64,000 nt of DNA from Mesorhizobium opportunistum WSM2075 (GTDB lineage Bacteria > Pseudomonadota > Alphaproteobacteria > Rhizobiales > Rhizobiaceae). Each line of letters begins with the position of its first letter. Position 1 is the first letter of the stretch. The notes under the pieces were generated by a model, which saw only the letters and a program-made list of their open reading frames with translations, searched no databases and was not told the DNA's origin. The DNA lies in NCBI RefSeq assembly GCF_000176035.2, contig NC_015675.1:1740001-1804000 (forward strand). Direction: 5' to 3'. A program made the translations under genes and the position numbers. Positions 26,231 to 35,282 of this stretch are shown one piece after another.

Positions 26231-27330
26231 CCCAGATCGAGCTTCGCGGCGTCCAGAAATTTTTCGGTGCCGTCCAGGTCATCAAGGACCTCAACCTCCA
26301 GATCGCCGACAACGAGTTCATCGTTCTGCTCGGCCAGTCGGGCTGCGGCAAGACGACGACATTGCGCGCCATCGCCGGGCTGGAGACGATCGACGAAGGC
26401 GATATCCTTATCGATGGCAAACCGATCCAGCATCTGAAGGCTGCCGACCGCGACATCGCCATGGTCTTCCAGTCGTTTTCGCTCTACCCGCATATGAGCG
26501 TCTACGAGAACATCGCCTTTCCCCTGCGCGCCACGCGCAAGAGCAAGGCGGAGATCGACAGCGAGGTGCGCTCAGTCGCCAAGACGCTGCAGATAACGGA
26601 CCTGCTGGCCAAAAAGCCGTCGGCGCTGTCGGGCGGCGACATGCAGCGCGTGGCCATCGGCCGGGCGCTGGTGCGGCGGCCGAAGGCCATGCTGATGGAC
26701 GAGCCGATCGGCGCGCTCGACGCCAAGCTGCGCGAAGAGATGCGGGCCGAGATCAAGCGGCTGCACATCAAGCAGGGCTCGACCACCATCTATGTCACGC
26801 ACGACCAGATCGAGGCGATGAGCCTCGCCGACCGCATCGTCATCATGCATGAAGGCGTGCTGCAGCAGGTCGGTTCGCCGGACGAAGTCTATTCGCGCCC
26901 GGCCAATCTGTTCGTGGCGCAATTCGTCGGCAGTCCAGTGATGAATGTCGCCGACGCGGCGGTGGCCGAAAAAGCCTCGTCCGCATCGGTGACCGTGGGT
27001 GACGCGGCCACCGGCTTCGAGTTTCCGCGAGCTCTCCTGTCGAAGCTCAATGGCCATGCCGCGGGTGGACTGGCACTCGGCATCCGGCCGGAAGGCGTGC
27101 TCATCCGCCGTGACGCGGCCGAGGGTTTCATGGCTGTCGAAACGCAGATCGTGGAACCGCTCGGCTCCTTCGACATCGTCGACCTGACGGTCGGTTCCAA
27201 GATGCTGCGCGCGCGCACCAAGAGCGGTTTCGTCGCCGGACCCGGCGAGAAGGTGTTCGCCAGGATCGACCCGACCCAGGCGCATTTCTTCGACAAGGCA
27301 AGCGGCAAGTCGCTTGATGTGAGACTCTGA
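26227..27330 (+). CDS. Sugar ABC transporter ATPase (MalK/UgpC-type), first copy
   Basis: A 367-residue ATPase starting at TTG 26227 (TQIELRGVQKFFGAVQVI), overlapping the previous stop as TTGA. It has Walker A GQSGCGKTT, signature LSGGDMQRVAIGRA, Walker B AMLMDEPIGALDAKLREEMRAE and a C-terminal TOBE region from about residue 235. The signature has Asp in place of the usual Gln in SGGQ, shared in form with the second copy (SGGE). Confidence 0.92.
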   Translation: MTQIELRGVQKFFGAVQVIKDLNLQIADNEFIVLLGQSGCGKTTTLRAIAGLETIDEGDILIDGKPIQHLKAADRDIAMVFQSFSLYPHMSVYENIAFPLRATRKSKAEIDSEVRSVAKTLQITDLLAKKPSALSGGDMQRVAIGRALVRRPKAMLMDEPIGALDAKLREEMRAEIKRLHIKQGSTTIYVTHDQIEAMSLADRIVIMHEGVLQQVGSPDEVYSRPANLFVAQFVGSPVMNVADAAVAEKASSASVTVGDAATGFEFPRALLSKLNGHAAGGLALGIRPEGVLIRRDAAEGFMAVETQIVEPLGSFDIVDLTVGSKMLRARTKSGFVAGPGEKVFARIDPTQAHFFDKASGKSLDVRL

Positions 27331-28433
27331 TGGCGCATATCCAGCTCAAGAACATCTCCAAGACCTTCGGCAACCACACCGCCTTGGCCGGGCTCGATCT
27401 CGACATCGCCGATGGCGAGTTCTTCGTCCTGCTGGGCGAGACGGGTGCCGGCAAGACGACGACGCTGCGGCTGATCGCCGGCCTGGAAAAGCCAAGCGAA
27501 GGCCAGGTCTTCATCGACGGCGTCGACGTCGCCGAGTGGGGAGCGGCCGAGCGCGACGTGGCGTTGGTGCTGCAGCAATACTCGCTCTATCCGCGCTACA
27601 CGGTGCGCGAAAACCTCGAATTCCCGCTCAAGCCGAAGATCCGCCGGCTGCCCGACGCCGAGATCAAGGATCGCGTCGACCGCGCCGCGCGTACGCTCAG
27701 GATCGAGCATCTGCTCGACCGCAAGACCGACCGGCTGTCGGGCGGCGAGATGCAGCGCGTCTCCATCGGCCGCGCCATCGTGCGCAAGCCGCGCGTGTTC
27801 CTGATGGACGAGCCGCTGTCGGCGCTCGATGCCAAGCTGCGCGAGGCGCTGCGCACGGAACTGAAGAACCTGCAGATACAGCTCGGCGCCACTTTCCTGT
27901 TCGTCACCCACGACCAGATCGAGGCGATGTCGATGGGCGACAAGGTCGGCGTGCTCAACCATGGCCGCATCGTCCAGACTGGCACGCCGCACGAGATCTA
28001 CAACAACCCGCGCGACACCTATGTGGCGAGCTTCGTCGGCTCGCCGCCGATGAACCTCATCGACGGCAAACTGGTCAACGGCCGCGCGGTGATGGCACCG
28101 CTGAATTTCGAACTGCCTTATGCAGGGGGAGCCAATAGCTCGGGGGGACCAAAGACGAGCGGCGCGACCGACGGTCGCCCGCTCGTCTTCGGCATCCGTC
28201 CGGAGGATGTCTATCTAGAAAGCGGCGCGCCGGTCGAGGCGCGCGTCCACGATGTCGAGAATCACGGCGTCGAAAAGATCCTGACGCTCAGGGTCGGCGA
28301 TACGACGCTGCGTGCGACGGTGCCGGCAAGGACCGATGTCGCGATCGAGCAGCCGGTGCGCTTTGCCTGGAACCCGGACAAGGTCGTGCTGTTCGACAAG
28401 GGCAGTGGCGTCAGCTTGCGGCACGCCGGATAG
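27330..28433 (+). CDS. Sugar ABC transporter ATPase (MalK/UgpC-type), second copy
   Basis: A 367-residue ATPase with Walker A GETGAGKTT, signature LSGGEMQRVSIGRA, Walker B VFLMDEPLSALDAKLREALRTE and a TOBE domain. TGATG links it to the first ATPase. Two different ATPases in one operon suggest a heterodimer rather than the usual MalK2. The second has a glycine/serine-rich insertion (GGANSSGGPKTSGATDG) in the C-terminal domain. Confidence 0.92.
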   Translation: MAHIQLKNISKTFGNHTALAGLDLDIADGEFFVLLGETGAGKTTTLRLIAGLEKPSEGQVFIDGVDVAEWGAAERDVALVLQQYSLYPRYTVRENLEFPLKPKIRRLPDAEIKDRVDRAARTLRIEHLLDRKTDRLSGGEMQRVSIGRAIVRKPRVFLMDEPLSALDAKLREALRTELKNLQIQLGATFLFVTHDQIEAMSMGDKVGVLNHGRIVQTGTPHEIYNNPRDTYVASFVGSPPMNLIDGKLVNGRAVMAPLNFELPYAGGANSSGGPKTSGATDGRPLVFGIRPEDVYLESGAPVEARVHDVENHGVEKILTLRVGDTTLRATVPARTDVAIEQPVRFAWNPDKVVLFDKGSGVSLRHAG

Positions 28434-28442
28434 AGCGCCCGA

Positions 28443-28874
28443 TCACTTTGCCATGTAGGTCTCGTAAGGGGTGTCGTTGATCAGCAAGATCACGCATTCC
28501 GTGTCGGAGAGGCAGGCGTCGTCGTGCATCTCGTTGGCCTTCTGGGTCCAGTAGGATCCCGGAGGCAGTTCGACCTTGGTTGCTTCGCCGCCGTTCATCT
28601 GCCAATGCGCCCACAGCCCCTTTATGACCACCGCCCGGTAGTCCGCGGTGTGCGCGTGAACAGGAGCACGCCAGTTGCCCGGGACCTTCAGCAACGTGCC
28701 CGCCGGGCCCTTGGCCCGCTCGCCCCACAGCGGGCCAAGGCGATGCGGCTGGTCGGGAATTTCGGCGACATAGGGGATCTTGTCGGCCGGCAGATAGCTG
28801 TCTTCGAGGGCGAAGGCCTGGCCGGAGACCACGAGCATGGCGGCGAGCGTCAGGATTTTCACATTATTTAGCAT
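28443..28874 (-). CDS. Secreted cupin-like protein
   Basis: A 143-residue protein with an N-terminal signal peptide (residues 1-22, cleavage after GQAFA). The mature part has a cupin-type strand pattern: VPGNWRAPVHAHTADYRAVVIKG with histidines, and LPPGSYWTQKANEMHDDACLSDTECVIL with a further His and two cysteines. Probably a periplasmic metal-binding cupin. It converges on the sugar ABC operon with only 9 bp between stops. No function can be assigned. Confidence 0.8.
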   Translation of the reverse strand: MLNNVKILTLAAMLVVSGQAFALEDSYLPADKIPYVAEIPDQPHRLGPLWGERAKGPAGTLLKVPGNWRAPVHAHTADYRAVVIKGLWAHWQMNGGEATKVELPPGSYWTQKANEMHDDACLSDTECVILLINDTPYETYMAK

Positions 28875-28981
28875 CGACTATGCTCCATAGGCTGATTTGC
28901 CGCCGGCCCTCCATTAGCAGGCAAACTATTGCGTGGGGGCAACTTGGCAAACCGGAATCACCAGTCGTCACGGCCGGCGCA

Positions 28982-29968
28982 TCAGCTGGCCTGCCGTATC
29001 TCAGCCTGTTCCTCGGCCCGCAGGTGGCTGGGCGCCGAACCGATGACGCGCTTGAAGGCGCGGCTGAAGGCGGCGTCCGATTCGTAACCGAGGCGGGCGG
29101 CAACGACCGATATCTTCATCCGGTCGCGGACCAGCCATTGCCGCGCCTGATGCATCCTGACCTGGGTGACATATTTTGCCGGCGTTTCGCCGACGATGGT
29201 GGCGAAGCGCTCGGCAAAGCCCGAGCGCGAGGCGCCCATCATCCGGGCCAGCGACTCGACCGTCCAGTCATGGTCCGGTTCGAGATGAATGGCGGCCAGC
29301 ACGCGGCCGATGTCGCGGTCCCTGACCGCCGCGATCCAGCCGGAGGAGTCGCCGCAGCCACGCTCGACCCATGAGCGGATGACGGTGGCGGCAAGCACAT
29401 CGGCCAGCCGCGCCAGGATGCCGCCGGACCCGACGCGCTCCATCGTCACTTCGCGCGCCATCGAATCCAGCAGGTGCGGAATGCCCGGTTCGTAGTCTTC
29501 GAGCTCGTGTGTGCGCATCACATCCGGCATCATCCCGAGCAGCGGATGCAGGCCATCGAGGTTGAAATACATGCTGGCGCAGAACAGCAGCGTGCCCGGC
29601 TGGCCATTCTTGTCGCACATCTCCGCGTTCGACGTACAATAGACGTCCTTGCAGACCTCTTCGCGGCCGTAGCTGTGAATTGGCCAGGCCTGGGCGCCGG
29701 GTTCGCTTGCCAACACATGAGCAGCGCCTCGCGGCAGCAATACCGCATCGCCGGCATTGAGCTGCACCCACTCGCCGGATGGCTGCTTCAGCCAGCAGCC
29801 TTTGCGGCCGATGAAGTGAAACCGGGCCGCAGGCTGGGCCGGGAACTGGATGCCCCAGGGCTCTTTCATTTCGCAGCGGCCATACTCGACGCCATCGAGA
29901 CGCAAGCCGCGCAATATGTCGGTCAGCGCGTCGCCAGTGACCGGAATTTTGGACGAACGGTCAAACAT
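28982..29968 (-). CDS. AraC-family transcriptional regulator with N-terminal cupin domain
   Basis: A 328-residue regulator. The N-terminal half (residues 1-190) is a cupin_6-type domain (ARFHFIGRKGCWLKQPSGEW, DAVLLPRGAAHVLAS). The C-terminal half has two AraC helix-turn-helix units: WTVESLARMMGASRSGFAERF and ISVVAARLGYESDAAFSRAFKR. The start at 29968 is chosen over a longer frame. It is divergent from the MFS gene at 30060, which it probably controls. Confidence 0.9.
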   Translation of the reverse strand: MFDRSSKIPVTGDALTDILRGLRLDGVEYGRCEMKEPWGIQFPAQPAARFHFIGRKGCWLKQPSGEWVQLNAGDAVLLPRGAAHVLASEPGAQAWPIHSYGREEVCKDVYCTSNAEMCDKNGQPGTLLFCASMYFNLDGLHPLLGMMPDVMRTHELEDYEPGIPHLLDSMAREVTMERVGSGGILARLADVLAATVIRSWVERGCGDSSGWIAAVRDRDIGRVLAAIHLEPDHDWTVESLARMMGASRSGFAERFATIVGETPAKYVTQVRMHQARQWLVRDRMKISVVAARLGYESDAAFSRAFKRVIGSAPSHLRAEEQAEIRQAS

Positions 29969-30059
29969 AATGGTGTTTCTAACATGGAAACTCCAGCCCG
30001 TCACTCCCTATGTTGCGCTGCAGCCAAATGCTGCGCTGCAACTTCATCGGAGACTGACC

Positions 30060-31274
30060 ATGGCCGAATCCGCAACGGGCGCTGTCGACGCCGCCCTACT
30101 GAACCCTGCAGACCAGGAGGAACGAACAGAACCGGCATGGGGTGCCGTGGTCTCGCTCGCGCTTGGGGTTTTCGGCCTCGTTACCGCTGAATTCCTGCCC
30201 GCCAGCCTGCTGACCCCGATGGCGCGCGATCTCGGCGTCACAGAAGGCGTGGCGGGACAAGCGGTGACAGCGACCGCGATCGTCGGCGCCATTGCCGCAC
30301 CGACAATGGCAATCATCACAAGGCGCATGGACCGCAGGCTGGTGATGTGGATGCTGACGATGTTCCTGATCCTGTCCAATCTCCTGGCCACCTTTGCTTC
30401 ATCCTTGTCCATGCTTCTGCTTGCCCGCGTCGTGCTTGGCGTCGCCCTGGGCGGCTTCTGGGCGATGTCGGCTGCCATGGCGCTGCGGCTGGTGCCGATG
30501 CGGCTGATGCCGCGCGCCATGTCGATCATCCTGACCGGGGTTTCGCTCGCCACCGTCACCGCGGCTCCCGTCGGCGCCTATGTCGGTGATATCTGGGGAT
30601 GGCGCACCGCCTTCATGATCGCGACCATCGTCGGCGCGCTGGCGCTGCTGGTGCAGGTGGCGACCATCCCGAAGCTGCCGCCCGTGGGTGTGGCAAGCTT
30701 CCGCACCTTGCTCGAGGTGCTGGAACGGCCGTCGATCCGGGTGGCGCTGCTGGTCGTGCTGCTGGTCGCCTCGGGGCACTTTGCCGGTTTCACCTATGTG
30801 CGCCCGTTCCTCGAAAAGGTGCCCGTGCTTGACATCGAGACGATTTCGCTGGTGCTGCTGGCCTACGGCATAGGCGGCTTCTTCGGCAATGTCGCCGGCG
30901 GCATCCTGGCCGAGCGCAATCTCAAGGCAGCGGTCGCGCTGGCACCCCTGCTGATTGCACTGGCCGCCGCCTCGATGCTGGTTCTTGGCGCCTCGCCGAC
31001 CATTGCCGCGGTTTCAGTTGCGGTCTGGGGCTTTGCCTTCGGCGCGGTACCGGTCGGGCTGCAGAGCTGGCTGGTGCGGGCCGCGCCCGACCAGGCTGAA
31101 AGCGCCGGCGGCTTGATGGTGGCAACGTTCCAGGTGGCGATTGCATTGGGCGCCGTCTTTGGTGGCCTGCTGGTCGACCATGCCGGCGTCGCCAGCGCCT
31201 TCGCCTATTGCGGCACAGCGACATTGCTGGCGGCCATCGTGGTGTTCCTGCGCGGCCCGAAGCGCGTGGAATAG
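30060..31274 (+). CDS. MFS transporter, DHA1-type efflux protein
   Basis: A 404-residue, 12-segment major facilitator. A 35-residue polar N-terminus precedes the first membrane segment. The loop after segment 2 contains ITRRMDRRLVMW, and segment 5 has the antiporter-like TGVSLATVTAAPVGAYVG. Most similar in style to AraJ/YdhP-like drug or sugar exporters. It is divergent from the AraC regulator with a 91 bp gap. Confidence 0.9.
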   Translation: MAESATGAVDAALLNPADQEERTEPAWGAVVSLALGVFGLVTAEFLPASLLTPMARDLGVTEGVAGQAVTATAIVGAIAAPTMAIITRRMDRRLVMWMLTMFLILSNLLATFASSLSMLLLARVVLGVALGGFWAMSAAMALRLVPMRLMPRAMSIILTGVSLATVTAAPVGAYVGDIWGWRTAFMIATIVGALALLVQVATIPKLPPVGVASFRTLLEVLERPSIRVALLVVLLVASGHFAGFTYVRPFLEKVPVLDIETISLVLLAYGIGGFFGNVAGGILAERNLKAAVALAPLLIALAAASMLVLGASPTIAAVSVAVWGFAFGAVPVGLQSWLVRAAPDQAESAGGLMVATFQVAIALGAVFGGLLVDHAGVASAFAYCGTATLLAAIVVFLRGPKRVE

Positions 31275-31297
31275 TGTCGCCGAATCCCTGATTTGGG

Positions 31298-31332
31298 AGC
31301 GGCCCGAAAACCGTCACGGTCTTCGGGCCGCT
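31298..31332. terminator. Bidirectional terminator between MFS and GFA genes
   Basis: AGCGGCCCGAA (31298-31308) pairs with TTCGGGCCGCT (31322-31332); the loop itself contains ACCG/CGGT. It lies between two convergent genes. Confidence 0.8.
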
Positions 31333-31359
31333 GTCTTTGTGATGGCTTGTGCAACAGTA

Positions 31360-31707
31360 TCAGGCCGAGCGCCCGTCGAAGTCGAAGATCGACAGGGTCG
31401 AAGGATCGAGATCGGCGACACAGTTGAGGTTGATGTAGGCACTGCGTTCCCCGCCTTCGCGTACATCCTCGGCGAAAGGGTGGATGCCGCAGGTGCGGCA
31501 GAAGCGGTGCGCCATCGCATGTTTGCCGAATGTGTAGGTGCCCAAATCATCACCCCACGCCAGCACGGCCAAGGTCGCGTGCGGAATGGCGCACAGAAGC
31601 GCGCCCTTGCGTGAGCAGATCGAACAATTGCACCGTACGGCCCCGGTCAGTTCCGCCTCGAATTCGAAGGCGACCTTGCCGCAGTGACAGCTGCCTTTGT
31701 AGAGCAT
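31360..31707 (-). CDS. GFA-family (CENP-V/GFA) zinc protein
   Basis: A 115-residue protein starting MLYKGSCHCGKVAFEFEAEL. Cysteine motifs SCHCG (about residues 7-10), CNCSICSRKGAL and FCRTCGIHPF are the zinc sites of the glutathione-dependent formaldehyde-activating enzyme family. Most small GFA proteins have no proven activity, so the enzymatic role is open. A longer upstream frame is not needed. Confidence 0.9.
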   Translation of the reverse strand: MLYKGSCHCGKVAFEFEAELTGAVRCNCSICSRKGALLCAIPHATLAVLAWGDDLGTYTFGKHAMAHRFCRTCGIHPFAEDVREGGERSAYINLNCVADLDPSTLSIFDFDGRSA

Positions 31708-31819
31708 CGTTTCTTCCTTGCCTCCGGCAGGGGTGCAAAACCACCTGCGCCGGGTTAAGTCTTGGCATTCCATGCGCTTGCCCAAGGACGTTCGAGGCGT
31801 CCGGAGTCCGACACCGAAA

Positions 31820-33115
31820 ATGCAGTCAGCCCGCGATCATCTGGAAATCATCCTGGCGCGCCTTGCCGCTCGTGCCGGTGAGGAACGCGTGTTTACCAAG
31901 CTCTACGCCGAAGTGGCGCGGGCGGCAGCCGATGCCAGTGATGCCCGCCGCCGCGCCGGCGTGACGTTCGGACCGCTCGACGGCACCATCGTCTCGGTCA
32001 AGGATCTGTTCGATGTCGCCGGCGAACCAACCACAGCCGGCTCGCTGATGCGCAAGACCGCCATGCCCGCTTCGCGCGACGCGGCCACCGTCAGCCGGTT
32101 GCGGCAAGCCGGCGCTGTGATCATCGGCAAGACCAACATGACCGAATTCGCCTTCACCGCGATCGGCGACAACATGCACTACGGCACGCCAGGCAATGCC
32201 GTCGATGCCAGCCGCATTCCCGGCGGTTCGTCCTCAGGTGCCGGCGTTTCCGTCGGCGAGGCGACGAGCGAAATATCGATCGGCTCCGACACCGGCGGCT
32301 CGGTGCGCATACCAGCGTCGCTCAACGGTGTCGTCGGCTTCAAGCCGACGGCGCGGCGCGTGCCGCTGACTGGCGCCTTCCCGCTGTCCGCCACTCTCGA
32401 CTCGATCGGGCCGCTCGCTCGAACTGTAGTCCAGTGCGCCGCCGCCGATGCCGTGATGGCTGGCAATATGCCGGCCGAGCTGGCGCCGATCCCCCTTTCA
32501 GGCCTTCGCATCGGCATTCCGCGCGGCGTTCTCTTTGGAGACACGGAAAGCGAGGTGGCCGCGGCGTTCGAGCATTGTCTCGGCAAGATCGAACAGGCAG
32601 ATGCGCGCCTGGCTGACATGTCGATAGACGATCTGCTTGGAGAGATGCGCGCGGCGACGAAGCGTGGCTCGATCGCTGCGATGGAAGGGGCCGAAATCCA
32701 TGCCGACTGGCTGGCGACGGGAGCATCGGTGCCGGTCGACCCGCATGTCAGCGGACCTTTGTCGCGGGCAGCTGCCATACCGACGCCGGTCTACATCAGG
32801 GCCCTACGCCGCCGCGCCGCGCTGGTCGCCGCCATGGACGAGCGGCTGACATCGTTCGATGTGCTGGCCTTGCCGACGACGCCGGTGACGGCGCCGAGTA
32901 TCGTATCGATGGCCGAGAATGCCGAGCTGCGCGATCACATAGAGGGCCTGCTGCTGCGCAACACGCAGGTTGCCAACCAGTTCGACCTCTGCGCGATCTC
33001 GCTGCCCATGCCGGGCATGACGCTACCAGCGGGGCTGATGCTGGTGGCGCGCAATGGCCATGATCGCCGTCTTTTGCGGATTGCCGCTGAAGTGGAAAGG
33101 CTGCTGGGCGGATGA
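31820..33115 (+). CDS. Amidase (amidase-signature family)
   Basis: A 431-residue amidase. The Ser-cisSer-Lys triad is visible: Lys in IVSVKDLFDVAG, and GGSSSGAGVSVG with the two serines near DTGGSVRIPASLNG. It begins MQSARDHLEIILARL at 31820; ATG at 31772 is an alternative with 16 extra residues. It hydrolyses an amide bond; the substrate is unknown. It is divergent from the GFA gene. Confidence 0.9.
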   Translation: MQSARDHLEIILARLAARAGEERVFTKLYAEVARAAADASDARRRAGVTFGPLDGTIVSVKDLFDVAGEPTTAGSLMRKTAMPASRDAATVSRLRQAGAVIIGKTNMTEFAFTAIGDNMHYGTPGNAVDASRIPGGSSSGAGVSVGEATSEISIGSDTGGSVRIPASLNGVVGFKPTARRVPLTGAFPLSATLDSIGPLARTVVQCAAADAVMAGNMPAELAPIPLSGLRIGIPRGVLFGDTESEVAAAFEHCLGKIEQADARLADMSIDDLLGEMRAATKRGSIAAMEGAEIHADWLATGASVPVDPHVSGPLSRAAAIPTPVYIRALRRRAALVAAMDERLTSFDVLALPTTPVTAPSIVSMAENAELRDHIEGLLLRNTQVANQFDLCAISLPMPGMTLPAGLMLVARNGHDRRLLRIAAEVERLLGG

Positions 33116-33140
33116 TCGGCAGTCGACCGCAGATGGCGGA

Positions 33141-33530
33141 TCAGTGCGACGAACAGTGCTTGCGTTCGCTGTCCTTGGCGGTGCGCACGATGCGGGTCGC
33201 GACCAGCCAGGGCAGGCTGTAGTCCTTGCCGGTGATGGTTTGGGTACGGTGCTCGATCGAACCCCTGACGATGATCTTTCCGCTGTAAAGCACGTCGGAC
33301 TGATCCGTTATCGCCTTGTCGGCCTGCGGCAATCCGCTGGTGTCGATCGATACTCCCTTGATGATCGTGCCGGTGGCAAGGTCGAGCGCGCTGTTCGACG
33401 GGCAGGGCGCCTTGAAGCAGCGAAGCCCGTTGTCGCAATAGACATAACTGCTTTCGCCTGCGGCGAGTGCCGGCACAGCGAAGATCGACGAAGCTACAAC
33501 AGTCAGAAATGCGAGGCGAAAACCGGACAT
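33141..33530 (-). CDS. Small secreted protein, function unknown
   Basis: A 129-residue protein with a clear signal peptide (residues 1-23, MSGFRLAFLTVVASSIFAVPALAA). The mature part has cysteines at YCDNGLRCFKAPCPS, likely forming disulfides, and one near the C-terminus (KHCSSH). I do not recognise a characterised family. It is the last gene of the leftward strand group after the dehydrogenase at 33572 (41 bp gap). Confidence 0.75.
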   Translation of the reverse strand: MSGFRLAFLTVVASSIFAVPALAAGESSYVYCDNGLRCFKAPCPSNSALDLATGTIIKGVSIDTSGLPQADKAITDQSDVLYSGKIIVRGSIEHRTQTITGKDYSLPWLVATRIVRTAKDSERKHCSSH

Positions 33531-33571
33531 GGTTGCAACGTCGCGGAGAATTGGGGCGAAACCGCGATGCG

Positions 33572-34558
33572 CTATATGTCGAGCGGAAAGCGCCGCCGGT
33601 AGTGATCGACCACTTCCGGATTGCGCAGGTTGACCGGCAGTTTGCCAGCCAGCACCAGCAGGGCCTCGCCCGCGGCGCCGACGCCCATGCGCATCATCGA
33701 TTCCTCGGTAATCCCTGCCATATGCGGGGTGATGATGACGTTGTCGAAGCCGAAATAGGAATGATTCGACGGCAGCGGCTGCGTCGAGAAAACGTCGAGC
33801 GCGGCACCGCCGATACGGCGCTTCTGCAAGGCCTCGATCAACGCGTCGTCATCGACGACCGGGCCTCGCGACACGTTGATCAACAGCGCATTGGGTTTCA
33901 TGCGGGCGATGCGCTCTCGGCTGATCAGGCCGCGCGTCTCCGGCGTCAGCGGGCAGCAGAGCACGATGATGTCGCTCTGCTCGACCAGCGCATCGATCGA
34001 CAGGAATCCGACCTTTTCCGGCGCCGGCTGCATGCTGCGCGTCGTGGCCACCACTTTCAAGTCGAAGCCGTGCGCTGCGATATGGCCGACAGCCTGGCCG
34101 ACGGCGCCAAGGCCGACGATGCCGATGGTCTTGCCGGCGAGTTCGACGTTGGCGTTGGCATGCTCGCGTCCGGCGAGCCAGCCTTTGGTGCGCAGGTCGC
34201 GGTCGACCTTGCGGAATTGCCGAAGCAGGGCAAGTGCAGTGAACATGACGTGTTCGGCAACCGAGCGCGCATTGACCGCCGGCACATTGGCCACCAGCAC
34301 ACCGGCGGCGGCCGCCGCCTCCATCGGGATCATGTCGAGCCCGGCGCCATGGCGGATGGCCGCCCTCAGCTTCCAGGCACCCTCGAACAGCGCCGGCGGC
34401 AGCGGTGCACGCACGATGACGATGTCGGCGTCCTTCGCTTCCCTGGCCAAGGTGCCAGCATCGAGCGCCGATGCGATCACAAGCTGGCCGGCGCCCGCCA
34501 GTTTGGCCGCGGCGCGCGGGTGCAGCGGATGGGTCGACAGGATCTTCGGCTGGGCCAC
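33572..34558 (-). CDS. D-2-hydroxyacid dehydrogenase (SerA-like)
   Basis: A 328-residue NAD-dependent D-isomer 2-hydroxyacid dehydrogenase. The nucleotide loop is GLGAVGQAVG near residue 150. The catalytic Arg lies in LLINVSRGPVVDDDAL and the catalytic His in VIITPHMAGITEES. It starts 3 bp from the stop of the GntR gene, so it is in the same operon. It probably reduces or oxidises a 2-keto acid arising from the sugar pathway (inference). Confidence 0.9.
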   Translation of the reverse strand: MAQPKILSTHPLHPRAAAKLAGAGQLVIASALDAGTLAREAKDADIVIVRAPLPPALFEGAWKLRAAIRHGAGLDMIPMEAAAAAGVLVANVPAVNARSVAEHVMFTALALLRQFRKVDRDLRTKGWLAGREHANANVELAGKTIGIVGLGAVGQAVGHIAAHGFDLKVVATTRSMQPAPEKVGFLSIDALVEQSDIIVLCCPLTPETRGLISRERIARMKPNALLINVSRGPVVDDDALIEALQKRRIGGAALDVFSTQPLPSNHSYFGFDNVIITPHMAGITEESMMRMGVGAAGEALLVLAGKLPVNLRNPEVVDHYRRRFPLDI

Positions 34559-34560
34559 GG

Positions 34561-35280
34561 TCAGGCCTTTTCGAGCGCTGGGCTCGGCGGCGCAGCCGCC
34601 ATGCCGCCTTCGATCAGGCCCTTCCAGTAGCTTTCCGCCCCTTGCAGATGCGCGCTCATCAGCGCCTGGGCGAGATTGCCGTCGCGGCGCAGCAGCGCCT
34701 CGTAGATCTGCACGTGCTCGGCATGCGAGCGCACGCTGCGTTCGGGATCGTTGAAATAGATCGGCAGGCGCTGCTCGCCCATCAAATAATAGACGCTGCA
34801 GATGTTGTGGAAGACGCTGTTCTTGGTGGCGCGCACGATCTCAAGATGGAATTCGCGGTCCTCCTTGGCAAGGCCCTCGCCGGCGGCGATGCGCTCCTCG
34901 GAAGCCTTGAGGATTTCGCGCAGGCGTTCGAAATTTTCCTCGGTGGCACGCGAACAGGCAAGTTCTGCGGCCTTGATCTCGTGGATCTTGCGCAACTCGA
35001 CTGTCTCGTAAATCTGCAGCGGATCGAGCGGCAGCCCGGCGCGGGCAAACAGCGCCAGCGCCTCGACGCTCGCCTGCTTTGTGTCGATGTAGATGCCGGA
35101 CTTGGCGCGGCGTTCGACGATCCGCATGGCTTCGAGGATGGCGAGCGCCTCGCGGATCTGGCCGCGGCTGACGCCGAAATGCTCCGCCAGCTCACGTTCC
35201 GACGGTGTCCGGCCGGTCTCCTTGTCCGAGTGGGAGAACAGATAGGCGGCGAGTTCCGCGAGAAGGTTCTTTTCTTTCAT
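34561..35280 (-). CDS. GntR-family regulator, FadR subfamily (FCD domain)
   Basis: A 239-residue regulator. The N-terminal winged helix (GRTPSERELAEHFGVSRGQIREALAILEAMRIVERR, about residues 23-58) is followed by an all-helical FCD effector domain with metal-ligand-type residues (REFHLEIV and HAEHVQIYEALLRRD). It is the third gene of a leftward operon whose promoter region holds FadR-type operators at 37504 and 37684, so it is the obvious candidate to bind TGGTNNNACCA sites. The effector is unknown. Confidence 0.9.
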   Translation of the reverse strand: MKEKNLLAELAAYLFSHSDKETGRTPSERELAEHFGVSRGQIREALAILEAMRIVERRAKSGIYIDTKQASVEALALFARAGLPLDPLQIYETVELRKIHEIKAAELACSRATEENFERLREILKASEERIAAGEGLAKEDREFHLEIVRATKNSVFHNICSVYYLMGEQRLPIYFNDPERSVRSHAEHVQIYEALLRRDGNLAQALMSAHLQGAESYWKGLIEGGMAAAPPSPALEKA

Positions 35281-35282
35281 CG

